This document shows positions 11,601-19,770 of a stretch of DNA of 64,000 nucleotides, piece by piece (positions within the stretch are counted from its first letter, which is position 1; each line of letters starts with the position of its first letter). The notes under the pieces are model-generated. The model did no database searches and had not been told where the DNA came from. It saw only the letters and a list, made by a program, of their open reading frames with translations. The DNA is from Neocallimastix lanati (nom. inval.) (Eukaryota; Neocallimastigomycota; Neocallimastigomycetes; Neocallimastigales; Neocallimastigaceae). The DNA is taken from NCBI GenBank assembly GCA_016946835.1, contig JACVTC010000001.1:126001-190000 (forward strand), read 5' to 3'. A program made the position numbers and the translations under genes.

Positions 11601-11697
11601 TTTGATTGTTACGGGGCAGAACTTGATGATTCTCTTGATTCATTTCTTGCAGGTTAAGGTCTTCGAATCTTCTTATTAGGTTGTTAAATCCCTCCAA
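8629..11697 (-). CDS. Gypsy B gag-protease-RT-RNase H, ended by a premature TAG
   Basis: 1022 codons from ATG at 11697. Gag carries a CCHC knuckle at about residues 270-283 (CYYCKKPGHRYFNC) for RNA packaging. The aspartic protease has the DSG motif near residue 362 (VLIDSGSDLNFIHP). An acidic, Ser/Asp-rich linker follows. RT then carries YIDD near residue 803, and RNase H ends at YTDH. Element A continues YTDHKNL at this point, so AAG has become TAG in B. Gag and Pol share one frame without a frameshift, as in Tf1. The single nonsense codon removes integrase from the normal product, unless it is a sequencing error or is read through. Confidence 0.93.
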   Translation of the reverse strand: MEGFNNLIRRFEDLNLQEMNQENHQVLPRNNQKIVNEPPLFSGIKKDFDGFLTRAEIAMEANPQGFNNDHTKVRFIISYLVGDPLIWASNLRRNNDPLLNVYEDFIQELRNQFGEQDMSTVVANGKLCSIRQHKFGHVSEYINEFNKISRHSDFNDSAKIYMFVKGLHYKMREHLAVVNPNPNNLRRLFTDVLSIESLTKRHEINEFFYHNYYHRKEINNNNHVSTSDPMEIDLYRIKRGQTNTSYFPSNQKLYQENSNSRDEERRKGLCYYCKKPGHRYFNCPNKKKPAGVKIISKQENTATTPSSSLRRIRRINSQEDIVKVRKIVEEQNSLLTKKSNIIDFYIKTNDTEEVKARVLIDSGSDLNFIHPEFAKAFGIKTKEIEEPFRVTGLGYGVSSVKKETEKCVLRLRNHLETIQLYVLRIPDVDIILGLPWINKHSPYNYNDAKKISFGSGFCARHCNNGKRKRKNKNKKRNKGKEPATNLEENKVIIEESRKRKPLFDSDSDSDSEEEISIRGRRTRIRTCSEFNNYDSDSDINDTFMLDNFSDSISDSDNFSDSDDIIVMNCDSKISTNSLRILKKICESSKCKKLNVIEKCNDEDNNLNKDGEKVEVPEIYLMFKEVFNENNCNVLPPHRNYDCEIKLKDNCSLFYGPLYPLTETEREELKKYLEENLKKGFIRKSSSPAGAPILFVRKKDGTYRLVIDYRKLNEMTIRNSYPLPLISELLDRVKGAKYFTKLDLKSAYNLVRIKEGDEYKTAFRTRYGHFEYLVMPFGLKNAPATFQHFINDVLSDYLDDFVISYIDDILIYSNTLEEHHVHVKKVLRKLLENHLVVKLEKCEFDVTETTFLGYVLSRDGIKMDKEKVKAILDWPVPTNVKEIQSFIGLCNYYRIFIKDFAKIANPLHKLTRKNVPFNWSSEQQKAFDTLKELFTTAPILKHPDSNKQFIVETDASNFAVGAILSQEFDGHLHPIAFISTSLTKSQRNYPIYDKELLAIKVALEGWRHYLEGARHQFIIYTDH

Positions 11698-11789
11698 TTT
11701 GATTATTTTAAATTGACTTAAATTTTTGCAATTTCTTTAACAAAAATATCAAACAAATAAATATTTCAAACTATAACGTTTTTTCATCT

Positions 11790-11833
11790 AGTCGATCTAG
11801 CTCTATCCTTTGAAGCGGTGCTGTCGAGTAAAC
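11790..11833 (-). promoter_or_regulatory. Conserved leader block of Gypsy B
   Basis: A 44-nt, relatively GC-rich block in the untranslated leader, about 95 nt before the gag ATG. It aligns with 17231-17276 in element A with roughly three quarters of bases identical, including GTCGAGTAAAC and GCTCTA, while adjacent leader DNA does not align. A packaging, dimerisation or translation signal is plausible, but the role is inferred. Confidence 0.55.
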
Positions 11834-11911
11834 GTAACGTTATAAATTAAAATATTAAAGGTTTATGGTTTTTCGAATCTTGTTCTAAGACGTGTAATTG
11901 TAATTTCGGTA

Positions 11912-11972
11912 GCAATATTATAGAGCTGGTGGCAATATTCTGAAACTGGTAGCAATAATCTAAAACTGGTAA
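11912..11972 (-). repeat. Imperfect leader repeats of Gypsy B
   Basis: Three to four imperfect units of about 23 bp, each with the plus-strand core CTGGTAGCAAT or close to it. The core (minus strand CTACCAG) is shared with the 15-bp leader repeats of element A. Confidence 0.55.
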
Positions 11973-12065
11973 AAAAAATATTTTGAATCAAGCCACACAC
12001 AAGCCACTGTTAACGTATCACGTGTTATAATCTTGACTTATAACGTATTTTATTGAGAGAAAAAG

Positions 12066-12076
12066 GTAATTGTTAT
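12066..12076 (-). promoter_or_regulatory. Self-priming primer-binding site of Gypsy B
   Basis: Eleven nucleotides (minus strand ATAACAATTAC) directly abut the 5' LTR with no spacer. They are perfectly complementary to GTAATTGTTAT in the same LTR (plus-strand position 12230-12240). There is no TGG start as expected for a tRNA primer. In Tf1-type elements the 5' end of the RNA anneals to such a site and primes reverse transcription. Confidence 0.75.
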
Positions 12077-12850
12077 TATAAAGTTTTGATTTAAAAAAAT
12101 AGATTATAAGTCAAAAATTATAATAACACTAAATAACACAAAAATGTTTTATAAACAAATAAGTTTTATTATATTTAGATTTTAAAATAATCTTTATTAC
12201 TTATTAGTGTTATTAACAATAAATCGTTAATAACAATTACATCGATTAAAATACATGAAATTTGGTTAACTATTTATATTTTTATCTTATTACATTTAGA
12301 ATATATAATTCCTATTGAATTATATTATCTAACTATTTATTTAAAAACAATACTAACCTAAACTAATAATAAATAATTAACTATTACTAAATAAAGAGAA
12401 TTATAATTAATAACTAAAATAAATATAAACAATTTCAATCGAGCTCATTTATTATTTATTTATTATTTAAATATTATTAATAAATTCTTATTATATTTTC
12501 TATTTAAAATTAATATAAAAGTTGTCATAATTATTTAATATGATTTTAGCATAAAATGCCGCAAGTTTCAACATGACTAATTGCATAGTTTCATGTTGTT
12601 AATTTATCTTGTAAAAAACCTTAACTCTTATTATTTAAATTAAATTACATAAAAAGAAATGATTTTCAATTACTAGTTTCACAAGAGAAATTTTTAATTT
12701 ATTAATATGATTGGGAAGAAGTCGAAGTTTTGTTTAAAATTATTTGCAATAATTTTATACACGTGATTTTTAATAAATTTATTTTAATTTTACTTAAATT
12801 TATGATTAAATTTAATTAAAGTTTATAAAGATATTAATAATATCTTTACA
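12077..12850 (-). repeat. 5' LTR of Gypsy B
   Basis: 774 bp, apparently identical to the LTR at 6066-6839. On the minus strand it holds a TATAAATA box (plus coordinates 12271-12278), followed 38 nt later by GTAATTGTTAT (12240-12230). That is the predicted RNA start, because it is also the sequence complementary to the primer-binding site. Confidence 0.93.
12271..12278 (-). promoter_or_regulatory. TATA box of Gypsy B 5' LTR
   Basis: TATAAATA on the minus strand, 38 nt upstream of the predicted RNA 5' end at 12240. The same octamer sits 36 nt upstream of the equivalent site in element A and 37 nt upstream in solo LTR C. Confidence 0.6.
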
Positions 12851-15221
12851 CATAAATCAGATTATTAAAAAGTAAAAATCCTTCTTTATCAATCATGAAT
12901 TTATTAATATTTTGAATTTTAGGGTTAACAGCATTATTAATAGATAAGGATGATTTAACAGAATTATAGAATTCATCATTCTCAAGAGCATTCAAAATAG
13001 AATTAGCAAGGGTATCATTATTAATAGTAAAACAGTTAATAACACGACAAGAAGAATTAAATTCAAAATTAAATAAATGATCACTTCTCCTAGATAGTAA
13101 ATCAGGTTTACCCGATTTTTTCCCAGATCTATAGACAATATTAAAATCAAAACGAGATAAAAATTCATACCATCTAATTTGACGTTGCGAAAGCATTTCC
13201 GGTTTTCTAGGAAATGTTAAATTTTTATGATCAGTGTAAATAGTAAAGGGATGACGAGCACCCTCTAAAAAGTGACGCCATTGCTCTAAAGCAACTTTAA
13301 TAGCGAGAAGTTCCTTATCATAAATGGGGTAGTTTCTTTGAGACTTAGTCAAACTCGAAGAAATAAAGGCAACTGGATGGAGATTGCCATCAACTTCTTG
13401 AGAAAGTACAGCTCCAACTGCAAAGTTACTAGTATCAGTTTCAACGATAAACGGTTTATTACTACCAGGATTAATTAAAATTGGAGCAGATGTGAAAAGT
13501 TCTTTCAATTTAACAAAAGCATTCTGTTGCTCAGGTCCCCAAATAAAAGGTACATTTTTACGAGTGAGTTTATGTATTGGTAAAGCTATTTTGGCAAAAT
13601 CTTTAATGAAAACTCTATAATAATTACAAAGTCCAATAAATGACTGAACTTCTTTGACATTAGTAGGTGCAGGCCAATCTAAAATAGCTTTAATTTTTTC
13701 AGGATCAGGTTTAAGACCATCTTTAGATATGATGTAACCCAGGAAGGAGGTTTCCGTTACATCGAATTCACATTTTTCTAGTTTAACATATAAATTATTA
13801 TCTAAAAGTTTTTTCAACACTTTTCTAACATGTTCATGATGTTCTTCTAAGTTATTTGAATAAATAAGAATATCGTCGATATATGAGATAACAAAATCAT
13901 CTAAGTAGTCACTAAGAACATCATTTATAAAATGTTGAAATGTAGCAGGTGCATTCTTTAACCCAAAAGGCATAACAAGATATTCATAATGTCCATAACG
14001 AGTTCTAAAAGCAGTCTTATACTCATCACCTTCTTTTATTCTTACTAAGTTATATGCAGATTTAAGATCTAACTTAGTAAAATATTTAGCACCTTTAACT
14101 CTGTCAATTAATTCACTTATTAATGGTAAAGGATATGAATTTCTAATAGTCATTTCATTTAATTTTCTGTAATCAATACGTAATCTCAAAGTGCCATCTT
14201 TCTTTTTAACAAATAATACAGGGGCACCAGCTGGTGATTTGGATTTTCTAATAAATCCTTTTGCTAAGTTTTCTTTAATATACTTTTTCAATTCATCCCT
14301 TTCTGCTTCTGTTAAAGGATAAATAGGACCATAGAATAGAATTGAATTATCCTTTAAATTTATTTCACAATCATATTCTCTATGGGGAGGTAATTTATCA
14401 CAATTCTTTTCATCAAAAACTTCAATATAATCGAGATAACAAGGAGGAATAGAAATTTTATTATCACTATCGTTAACAATATTATTATTATCTAAATTCT
14501 GAATAATCAGACAGTTACACAAATTGTCTAACACACAATTTTGATAAGAAAAAAAATAGTTTTTTGGTTCGGCGACCAATTTACTTTCTTTATTTAAAAT
14601 TTCATTTTTACATGATTTAATAAAATTACATGATTTTTTGATTTTATCTATTGTACTAAGTTCTTTAAAATTACAAAAGTTAATTTTTTCTTTACTACAA
14701 TCATTATCTTTAACACTAATATTAATACTATCACTATCACTATCACTATCACTATCATTAATGGTTCTAACTTTTCTTCCACGGACGCATTCAGCTTCGC
14801 TTTCTGATTCGGAATCCCAGAGGGGTTTACACTTATATGGAGTACTTGGTTCATAGGAATTTTCTTCTTCAGGTTCGATATCGATCTTACACTTCTTTGA
14901 ACCTTTCTTGCTTCTATTTTTGTTTTTTCTTTTTCTTTTACCATTATTACAGTTCCTAGCGCAATAACCAGAAGGAAAGGATATTTTTCTTGAATCATGA
15001 TAATTCATTGGACAATGCTTTTCAATCCAAGGAATACCTAGAATGATATCTACATCAGGAATATAAAGTGCATAGAGTTGAATAACTTCAAAATGGTTCT
15101 TGAATCGTAAGATACACTTTTCAGTTTGTTCGTAGATGGTAGAGATACCATATCCTAGTCCAGTAACATTGAAAGATCTTTTAACTTCATTCAATTTAAT
15201 TTTGTTTTTATTAACGAACGA
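12851..15221 (-). CDS. Gypsy A pol, middle part: protease end, RT, RNase H, integrase start
   Basis: Resumes the A frame after solo LTR C with residues SFVNKNKIKLNEVKRSFN and continues to NNLIY at the B insertion. It contains the C-terminal half of the protease, an acidic Ser/Asp-rich linker, RT with YIDD (within VISYIDDILIYS), RNase H with intact YTDHKNL, and the first residues of the integrase region. No internal stop was seen. Read alone it would end a few codons into LTR B. The apparent start at 15194 is a TTG and not a real start; translation would begin at 17104 in the uninterrupted element. Confidence 0.93.
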
Positions 15222-15226
15222 AGGAT
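15222..15226. repeat. Target-site duplication AGGAT (left copy, solo LTR C)
   Basis: AGGAT before LTR C is repeated at 15998-16002 after it. Counting it once rejoins the protease frame of A after residues FIHP. Confidence 0.9.
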
Positions 15227-15997
15227 TGTAAAGATATTATTAATATCTTTAAATAATTTTAATTAAATTTAATCATAAATTTAAGTAAAATTAAAATAAA
15301 TTTATTTGAAATCACGTGTATAAAATTATTGAAAATATTTTTAACATAATTTCGATTTTTTCCCAATCATACTAATAAATTAAAAATTTCTCTTGTGAAA
15401 CTAGTATTTGAAAATCATTTCTTTTTATGTAATTTAATTTAAATAATAAGAGTTAAGGTTTTTCACAAGATAAATTAACAACATGAAACTATGCAATTAG
15501 TCATGTTGAAACTTACGGCATTTTATGCTAAATTTATATTAAATAATTATGACAACTTTTATATTATTTTTAAATAGAAAATATATAATAAATTTACTAA
15601 TAATATTTAAATAATAAATAAATAATAAATGAACTCAATTAGAATTGATTATATTTATTTTAGTTATTAATTATAATTCTCTTTATTTAGTAATAGTTAA
15701 TTATTTATTATTAGTTTAGGTTAGTATTGTTTTTAAATAAATAGCTAGATAATATAATTCAATAGGAATTATATATTATAAATGTAATAAGATAAAAATA
15801 TAAATAGTTATCAAATTTCATGTATTTTAATCGATGTAATTGTTATTAACGATTTCTTGTTAATAACACTTTAAAATAAATAAAGATTTTAATATTTAAA
15901 AAATTAATAAAACTTGTTCTTTAAAACTATTATTTTGTGTTTTAGTGTTATTATTGAAGTGTTGATTTATAATCTATTTTTTTACCAAAACTTTACA
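15227..15997 (+). mobile_element. Solo LTR C, family B, opposite orientation
   Basis: 771 bp with TGTAAAGATATT...AAAACTTTACA ends and AGGAT duplications, reverse-complementary to the LTRs of B over its full length but with scattered substitutions and indels. A solo LTR normally arises by recombination between the two LTRs of a complete element, which deletes the interior. It keeps the canonical TG...CA termini, a TATAAATA box and GTAATTGTTAT at about 15836. It interrupts the protease active-site region of A, just after DSGSDLNFIHP. Confidence 0.93.
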
Positions 15998-17104
15998 AGG
16001 ATGAATAAAATTCAAATCCGAGCCAGAGTCGATAAGAACCCTAACTGGAACTTCTTCAATATCATTTGTTTTTATATAGAAAGTAATTATATTGTTCTTT
16101 CTTTTATTCATAGCATTTTCTTCATCAGTAATAGCTCTAATTTTTTGAGCATCATCGGATTCCTTGATCATTCTAATTCTTCTTAATTTTGCCGATGGAA
16201 GATTTTCATCTGTTTCTCTAATTTTATTCTTGTGTTTAACTCCAGAAGGTCTTTTTCTGTTAGGACAATTAAACTGTAAGTGTCCTGGTTGTTTACATAA
16301 AAAACAAAGACCTTTTTTCTTTTCTTCAGAAAAGTCTCTTTTATTTTCAACATATAAATTTTGATTATAGTTCTGGTTGTATCTTCTATATCTATCATTT
16401 TTTATCCTAAATAAATCAACATCCATAGGATCATCACGACGACTACTATTTCTCTGGTTGTGGTTACTGTTTTGTTGCGAATTTCTAACTCGTTGCTGAT
16501 TATAATAGAATTCAACAAGATTAGTTCGCTTTGACAAATTTTCAATTTGAATTACATCAGTATACAACTTGTTAAGGGAATCTGGATTTTGGTTAACAAC
16601 GGCTAATTGTTCCCTCATTTTGTAATGTAATCCTTCAAGAAACATATAAATTTTAGCTGCTTCGTTGAAGTCCGAATTTTGGCAAGTTGTTTTGAACTGG
16701 TTAATATATTCTAACACTTGCCCATATTTTTTCTGACGAATGGTATCTAATTTACCATTAGCCACAATTGTCTCCACTTCTGGATCCCCATAATTAATTT
16801 TAAGTTCCCTCTTAAAATTATTTAAATTATCGATCAAGGGATCTTCATTATCCCATAGATTTGAGGACCAATTTAAAGGATCACCTCTTAAGAATGAGGT
16901 TATAAATCTAACCTTTGATCTATCGTCTGGAAAGTCATCTGGGGTATCCTCAAAGTTCATATTTACAATTGTGAGGAACCCTTTAAGTTCTTTTCTTTCA
17001 CCGTTAAAAATCGGTGGCTTACTGACCTTCCGTTTTTCTTCTCGTCCACGTTCCGCCATATCTTCAATGTGGAGGTTTCTTAGCCTAATATTAAGTTCTT
17101 CCAC
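15998..17104 (-). CDS. Gypsy A gag and protease start
   Basis: 369 codons from ATG at 17104 to the LTR C insertion. The retrotransposon Gag core (about residues 30-200) is followed by a CCHC knuckle (CFLCKQPGHLQFNC), an Arg-rich stretch, and the protease active site DSGSDLNF. The frame runs a few codons into LTR C before a stop, so the extant product would be Gag plus a protease stub. Gag forms the virus-like particle and packages the RNA. An uninterrupted poly(T/A) run lies just upstream of the ATG (17108-17165). Confidence 0.93.
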
Positions 17105-17107
17105 TTT

Positions 17108-17120
17108 GAAAAAAAAAATA

Positions 17121-17165
<45 letters not shown>
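17108..17165. repeat. Homopolymer run before gag A
   Basis: A run of T on the plus strand (A on the RNA sense strand), broken only in its first ~17 bases and uninterrupted for about 40. It lies directly 5' of the gag start codon. A-rich leaders are common before starts in this genome, and the length is probably set by slippage. Confidence 0.9.
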
Positions 17166-17169
<4 letters not shown>

Positions 17170-17230
17170 AAAAGAATTCTTATATACGATTATTATTTTT
17201 ATTTAAATTTACTATTATAATATTATGTAA

Positions 17231-17276
17231 AGTCGACTTGGCTCTAACCGCTTGAAATGGTGCCCGTCGAGTAAAC
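17231..17276 (-). promoter_or_regulatory. Conserved leader block of Gypsy A
   Basis: A GC-richer 46-nt block about 125 nt before the gag ATG, conserved with 11790-11833 of element B. It holds the 8-nt palindrome AGTCGACT, which could allow RNA dimerisation through a kissing loop. The role is inferred. Confidence 0.55.
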
Positions 17277-17442
17277 AAAATTATTATAATAATAATAAGT
17301 TTAAATAAAAATAATCTCAAATATTCCAATATAATTAGTAATCACGGCGGCGACTTAATGGGTGCAATTATAATTAGTACTTCTTCAAATAGTACTTCTT
17401 CTATTATTACTTCTTGTTTCTTCTCTTAGTAATTCTTCAAGT

Positions 17443-17592
17443 GGTAGTTTTCTAATAGGTAGTTCTCTAATTGGTAATTCTCTAACTGGTAGTTTTCTAA
17501 CTGGTAGTTCTCTAATTGGTAGTTCTTTAACTGGTAGTTCTTTAACTGGTAGTTCTCTAACTGGTAGTTCTTTAACTGGTAGTTCTCTAATC
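17443..17592 (-). repeat. 15-bp leader repeats of Gypsy A (10 units)
   Basis: Ten tandem 15-bp units, plus-strand consensus GGTAGTTCTCTAACT, in the leader between primer site and gag. Because 15 is a multiple of three, all frames through it stay open and give spurious pentapeptide ORFs (ELPVK-type, NYQLK-type). The core CTACCAGTT recurs in the leader repeats of element B. Confidence 0.9.
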
Positions 17593-17627
17593 TCGTGATA
17601 GTAACGTGCTCCACTTTTTATAACAAG

Positions 17628-17638
17628 GTAGTTGTTAT
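17628..17638 (-). promoter_or_regulatory. Self-priming primer-binding site of Gypsy A
   Basis: Minus strand ATAACAACTAC, immediately next to the 5' LTR boundary at 17639. It is perfectly complementary to GTAGTTGTTAT in the same LTR (17815-17825). Compared with element B one base pair differs, and both partners changed together (C with G in A, T with A in B). Confidence 0.78.
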
Positions 17639-18430
17639 TGTAAAAATGTTCCTTATGGAGCAGATTACAATTACGAAAAAAACGAAAAAAAAACAACAAA
17701 AACAACACTATCAATAACAATACTCTAATGAAATTTATTTTTTAAAAAAAATTCTTTTATTAATCACTTTATTATAAAAATTCTTTTTATTAGTTATTAA
17801 CTGCAAAATAGTTAATAACAACTACATTTTTTTTAATAGAATAATTTTACATGTATTTATATTTTTTCTTAATTATATTATAATATACTATTTCTATTTA
17901 TTTAAACATATATTCAATATAAAATAAACAAAAACTAATCTAAAATTAAATAAAGTTATAAAAACTAAAACTAATTCAATAAGCTTTTTATTCAATTTGT
18001 TTTGACTCAAATTGAATAAGTTCTTATTTATTATTTATTTATTATTCTTTTATTATTAATACTATTAATTATATATTACTATTTAATTTTTATGATTATT
18101 AAACTAAACTAAAATTAAACTAAACTAAAATTAAACTAAACTAAAATTAAACTAAACTAAAATTAAACTAAACTAAAATTAAACTAAACTAAAATTATTA
18201 AAATATTTTATTACTAAATTTTAGGTTATTTAAAAATTAATTTTATATTTTTAAATTTATATATTATATAAATTTATTATTAATTTTCATAAATCAATTA
18301 ATTTCATAAATTAATATATTTTACATAATTTAATGCATTAGCATTATTTTGTAAACGTGAATTACATTAAATAATTTAATGTACAAAATAAATTAATTAA
18401 TGTACTAAAGATATTGATCATATCTTTACA
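17639..18430 (-). repeat. 5' LTR of Gypsy A
   Basis: 792 bp, partner of 3815-4644, with about six copies of the 16-bp unit at 18099-18197. On the minus strand a TATAAATA box (17854-17861) precedes the predicted RNA start at 17825 by 36 nt. Confidence 0.93.
17854..17861 (-). promoter_or_regulatory. TATA box of Gypsy A 5' LTR
   Basis: TATAAATA on the minus strand, 36 nt upstream of the self-complementary start GTAGTTGTTAT. Its position matches the boxes in LTRs B and C. Confidence 0.6.
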
Positions 18431-18435
18431 CCTAA
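18431..18435. repeat. Target-site duplication CCTAA (right copy, Gypsy A)
   Basis: Identical to 3810-3814 on the other side of element A. Confidence 0.9.
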
Positions 18436-19605
18436 TAGTCATAAAGAAGCTATTAATTGCCATAATAAAAATAACTGGTATAAAGCTATCCAAGATGAAC
18501 TTAATAATTTATACAATAATAATGTTTTGTCCATTGCTAATAGAATTAACAAAAATCTTATTTCTATCAAATGGGTTTTTGCTTCCAAAAAGGATTCTAA
18601 TAATAATATTATTAGATTTAAAGCTCTCCTAGTTGCTAGAGGTTTTAAACAATATAGAGGTATTGATTATGAACTTACTTACTCTCCTACCTTAAACATT
18701 GATGGATTAAAACTTAATATTGCATTAGAAGCTAAGTTTAATTGGAATATCTACCAATTAGATATTAAAGCTGCGTATCTCAACGCTCCATTAGATACTG
18801 ATATATACACTACTATTCCCCTAGGAGAGAGTAACTTTGGGTGGGGATTCTGGAAACTCAATAAAGCGCTATACGAATTAAAACAATCCGGTAGGCAATG
18901 GAACCAAACGATTACAAAATTTTTAAAATAAAAATGGATTTAAACAAATAAAATCTGAAAAGTGTATACTTAAATATTCAAAGAAAAATAAAACTAAATG
19001 CATCATAGTTTATATATATGTAGATGATACAATCATAACTGGAGAAGACAAAGAAATACAAAATATAGTTACAAAAATTAAAGGAAAATTTAAATTATCA
19101 AATTGTGGACCAGCCGAATTTAAACTTGATATAAAAATTGAAAAACACAAGAATAAATATATTATATCACAAAATAGTTTTATAAACAATATGTTAGACA
19201 AATTTAGTAATAGTCCCATATGCTGGATTTCTAACAAACCTGTGTAGTTACTTCTACAGCAGAAGCATAAAACATTAGCACATCCAAAAATATCAAAAAG
19301 ATTCAATGGACCAGAAATATTTTAAAAGGATTATATAAAATATAATAAAATAATGACTATTTTCACTGATAATTTAGGAAGTAAAATAACAATTGAAAAT
19401 GGTGAAATCAGTACAAAGTTAAAACACATAGATATTAGATTTCATTAATAGAGATAATATAGTAAAAAAGGAAAGTAAAATTAGAATACAAAGATACAAA
19501 AGAAATATTAGCTGATGCTCTCACTAAAGATGTTAATGTTACAAAAATGAATATATTTTCAAATAAGATTTTTAGTATTTAAATATCTAATTTGAGGGGG
19601 AGTAT
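18436..19605 (+). pseudogene. Copia element, 3' part: RT and RNase H
   Basis: Resumes the Copia frame after Gypsy A. RT motifs run WVFASKKDSNNN, RFKALLVARGFKQ, YQLDIKAAYLNAPLDTDIY and LNKALYELKQSGRQW, up to a stop at about 18930. A frameshift follows, then VYIYVDDTIITGEDKE (the YVDD catalytic box, about 19008-19055). RNase H remnants include KLKHIDIRFH and KEILADALTKD. A GAGGGGGAG polypurine tract at about 19595-19603 marks the edge of a 3' LTR. Several stops and frameshifts show it is long dead, and it is the oldest layer of the nest. Confidence 0.85.
19595..19603 (+). promoter_or_regulatory. Polypurine tract of the Copia element
   Basis: GAGGGGGAG directly follows the end of the RNase H reading frame, the standard place for the plus-strand primer of Copia elements. 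The 3' LTR presumably starts just after it, but no second LTR was found to define its limits. Confidence 0.55.
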
Positions 19606-19770
19606 TAACTTTATTAATATAAAGTTATAGTCTATTAAGTTTTATTTATTAAAATATTAAATTAAATTATATTAAATATATTGTAATTACATATTAAAAT
19701 ATAAATTAATATGTATTTAGAGCAAGCCACAATTAAATATAAAATAATATATATAATAATATATATTATT

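Larger units (their letters stand above)
6066..12850 (-). mobile_element. Gypsy chromovirus B, young full-length copy inserted in A
   Basis: A complete 6785-bp LTR element in minus orientation inserted in the integrase region of A, flanked by CATAA duplications. Its two 774-bp LTRs appear identical on a base-by-base reading, which implies very recent insertion. Gag-pol is one continuous frame (11697 to 6877) broken only by a TAG at 8629-8631. It is the same general lineage as A (self-priming chromovirus) but a distinct family: the proteins are clearly diverged and the LTRs do not align over most of their length. Confidence 0.95.
3815..18430 (-). mobile_element. Gypsy chromovirus A, near full-length, carrying two nested insertions
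   Basis: A Ty3/Gypsy LTR retrotransposon in minus orientation, with the 5' LTR at 17639-18430 and the 3' LTR at 3815-4644. Both begin TGTAAAAATG and end ATATCTTTACA, and CCTAA duplications flank them. It encodes Gag with a CCHC knuckle, a DSG protease, RT with YIDD, RNase H, a DDE integrase and a C-terminal chromodomain. The element is split by element B (6066-12850) and solo LTR C (15227-15997). Counting each duplication once, the three gag-pol segments add to 1628 codons in one frame without an internal stop. Apart from the insertions it therefore appears undamaged. Confidence 0.95.

Noticed and set aside
14638-14998. Ser-Leu repeat frame and a 116-codon frame opposite or overlapping Gypsy A pol
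   Set aside because: Both overlap the acidic Ser/Asp linker of pol; they are by-products of its repeated codons.
17609-17622. TGGAGCACG-type sequence as a tRNA primer-binding site of Gypsy A
   Set aside because: It begins about 20 nt from the LTR, is not shared with element B, and the directly adjacent self-complementary 11-mer explains priming better.
17385-17720. Pentapeptide-repeat proteins (ELPVK and NYQLE types)
   Set aside because: They are frames through the 15-bp leader repeats of Gypsy A; two overlapping frames give equally regular repeats and none has other coding features.
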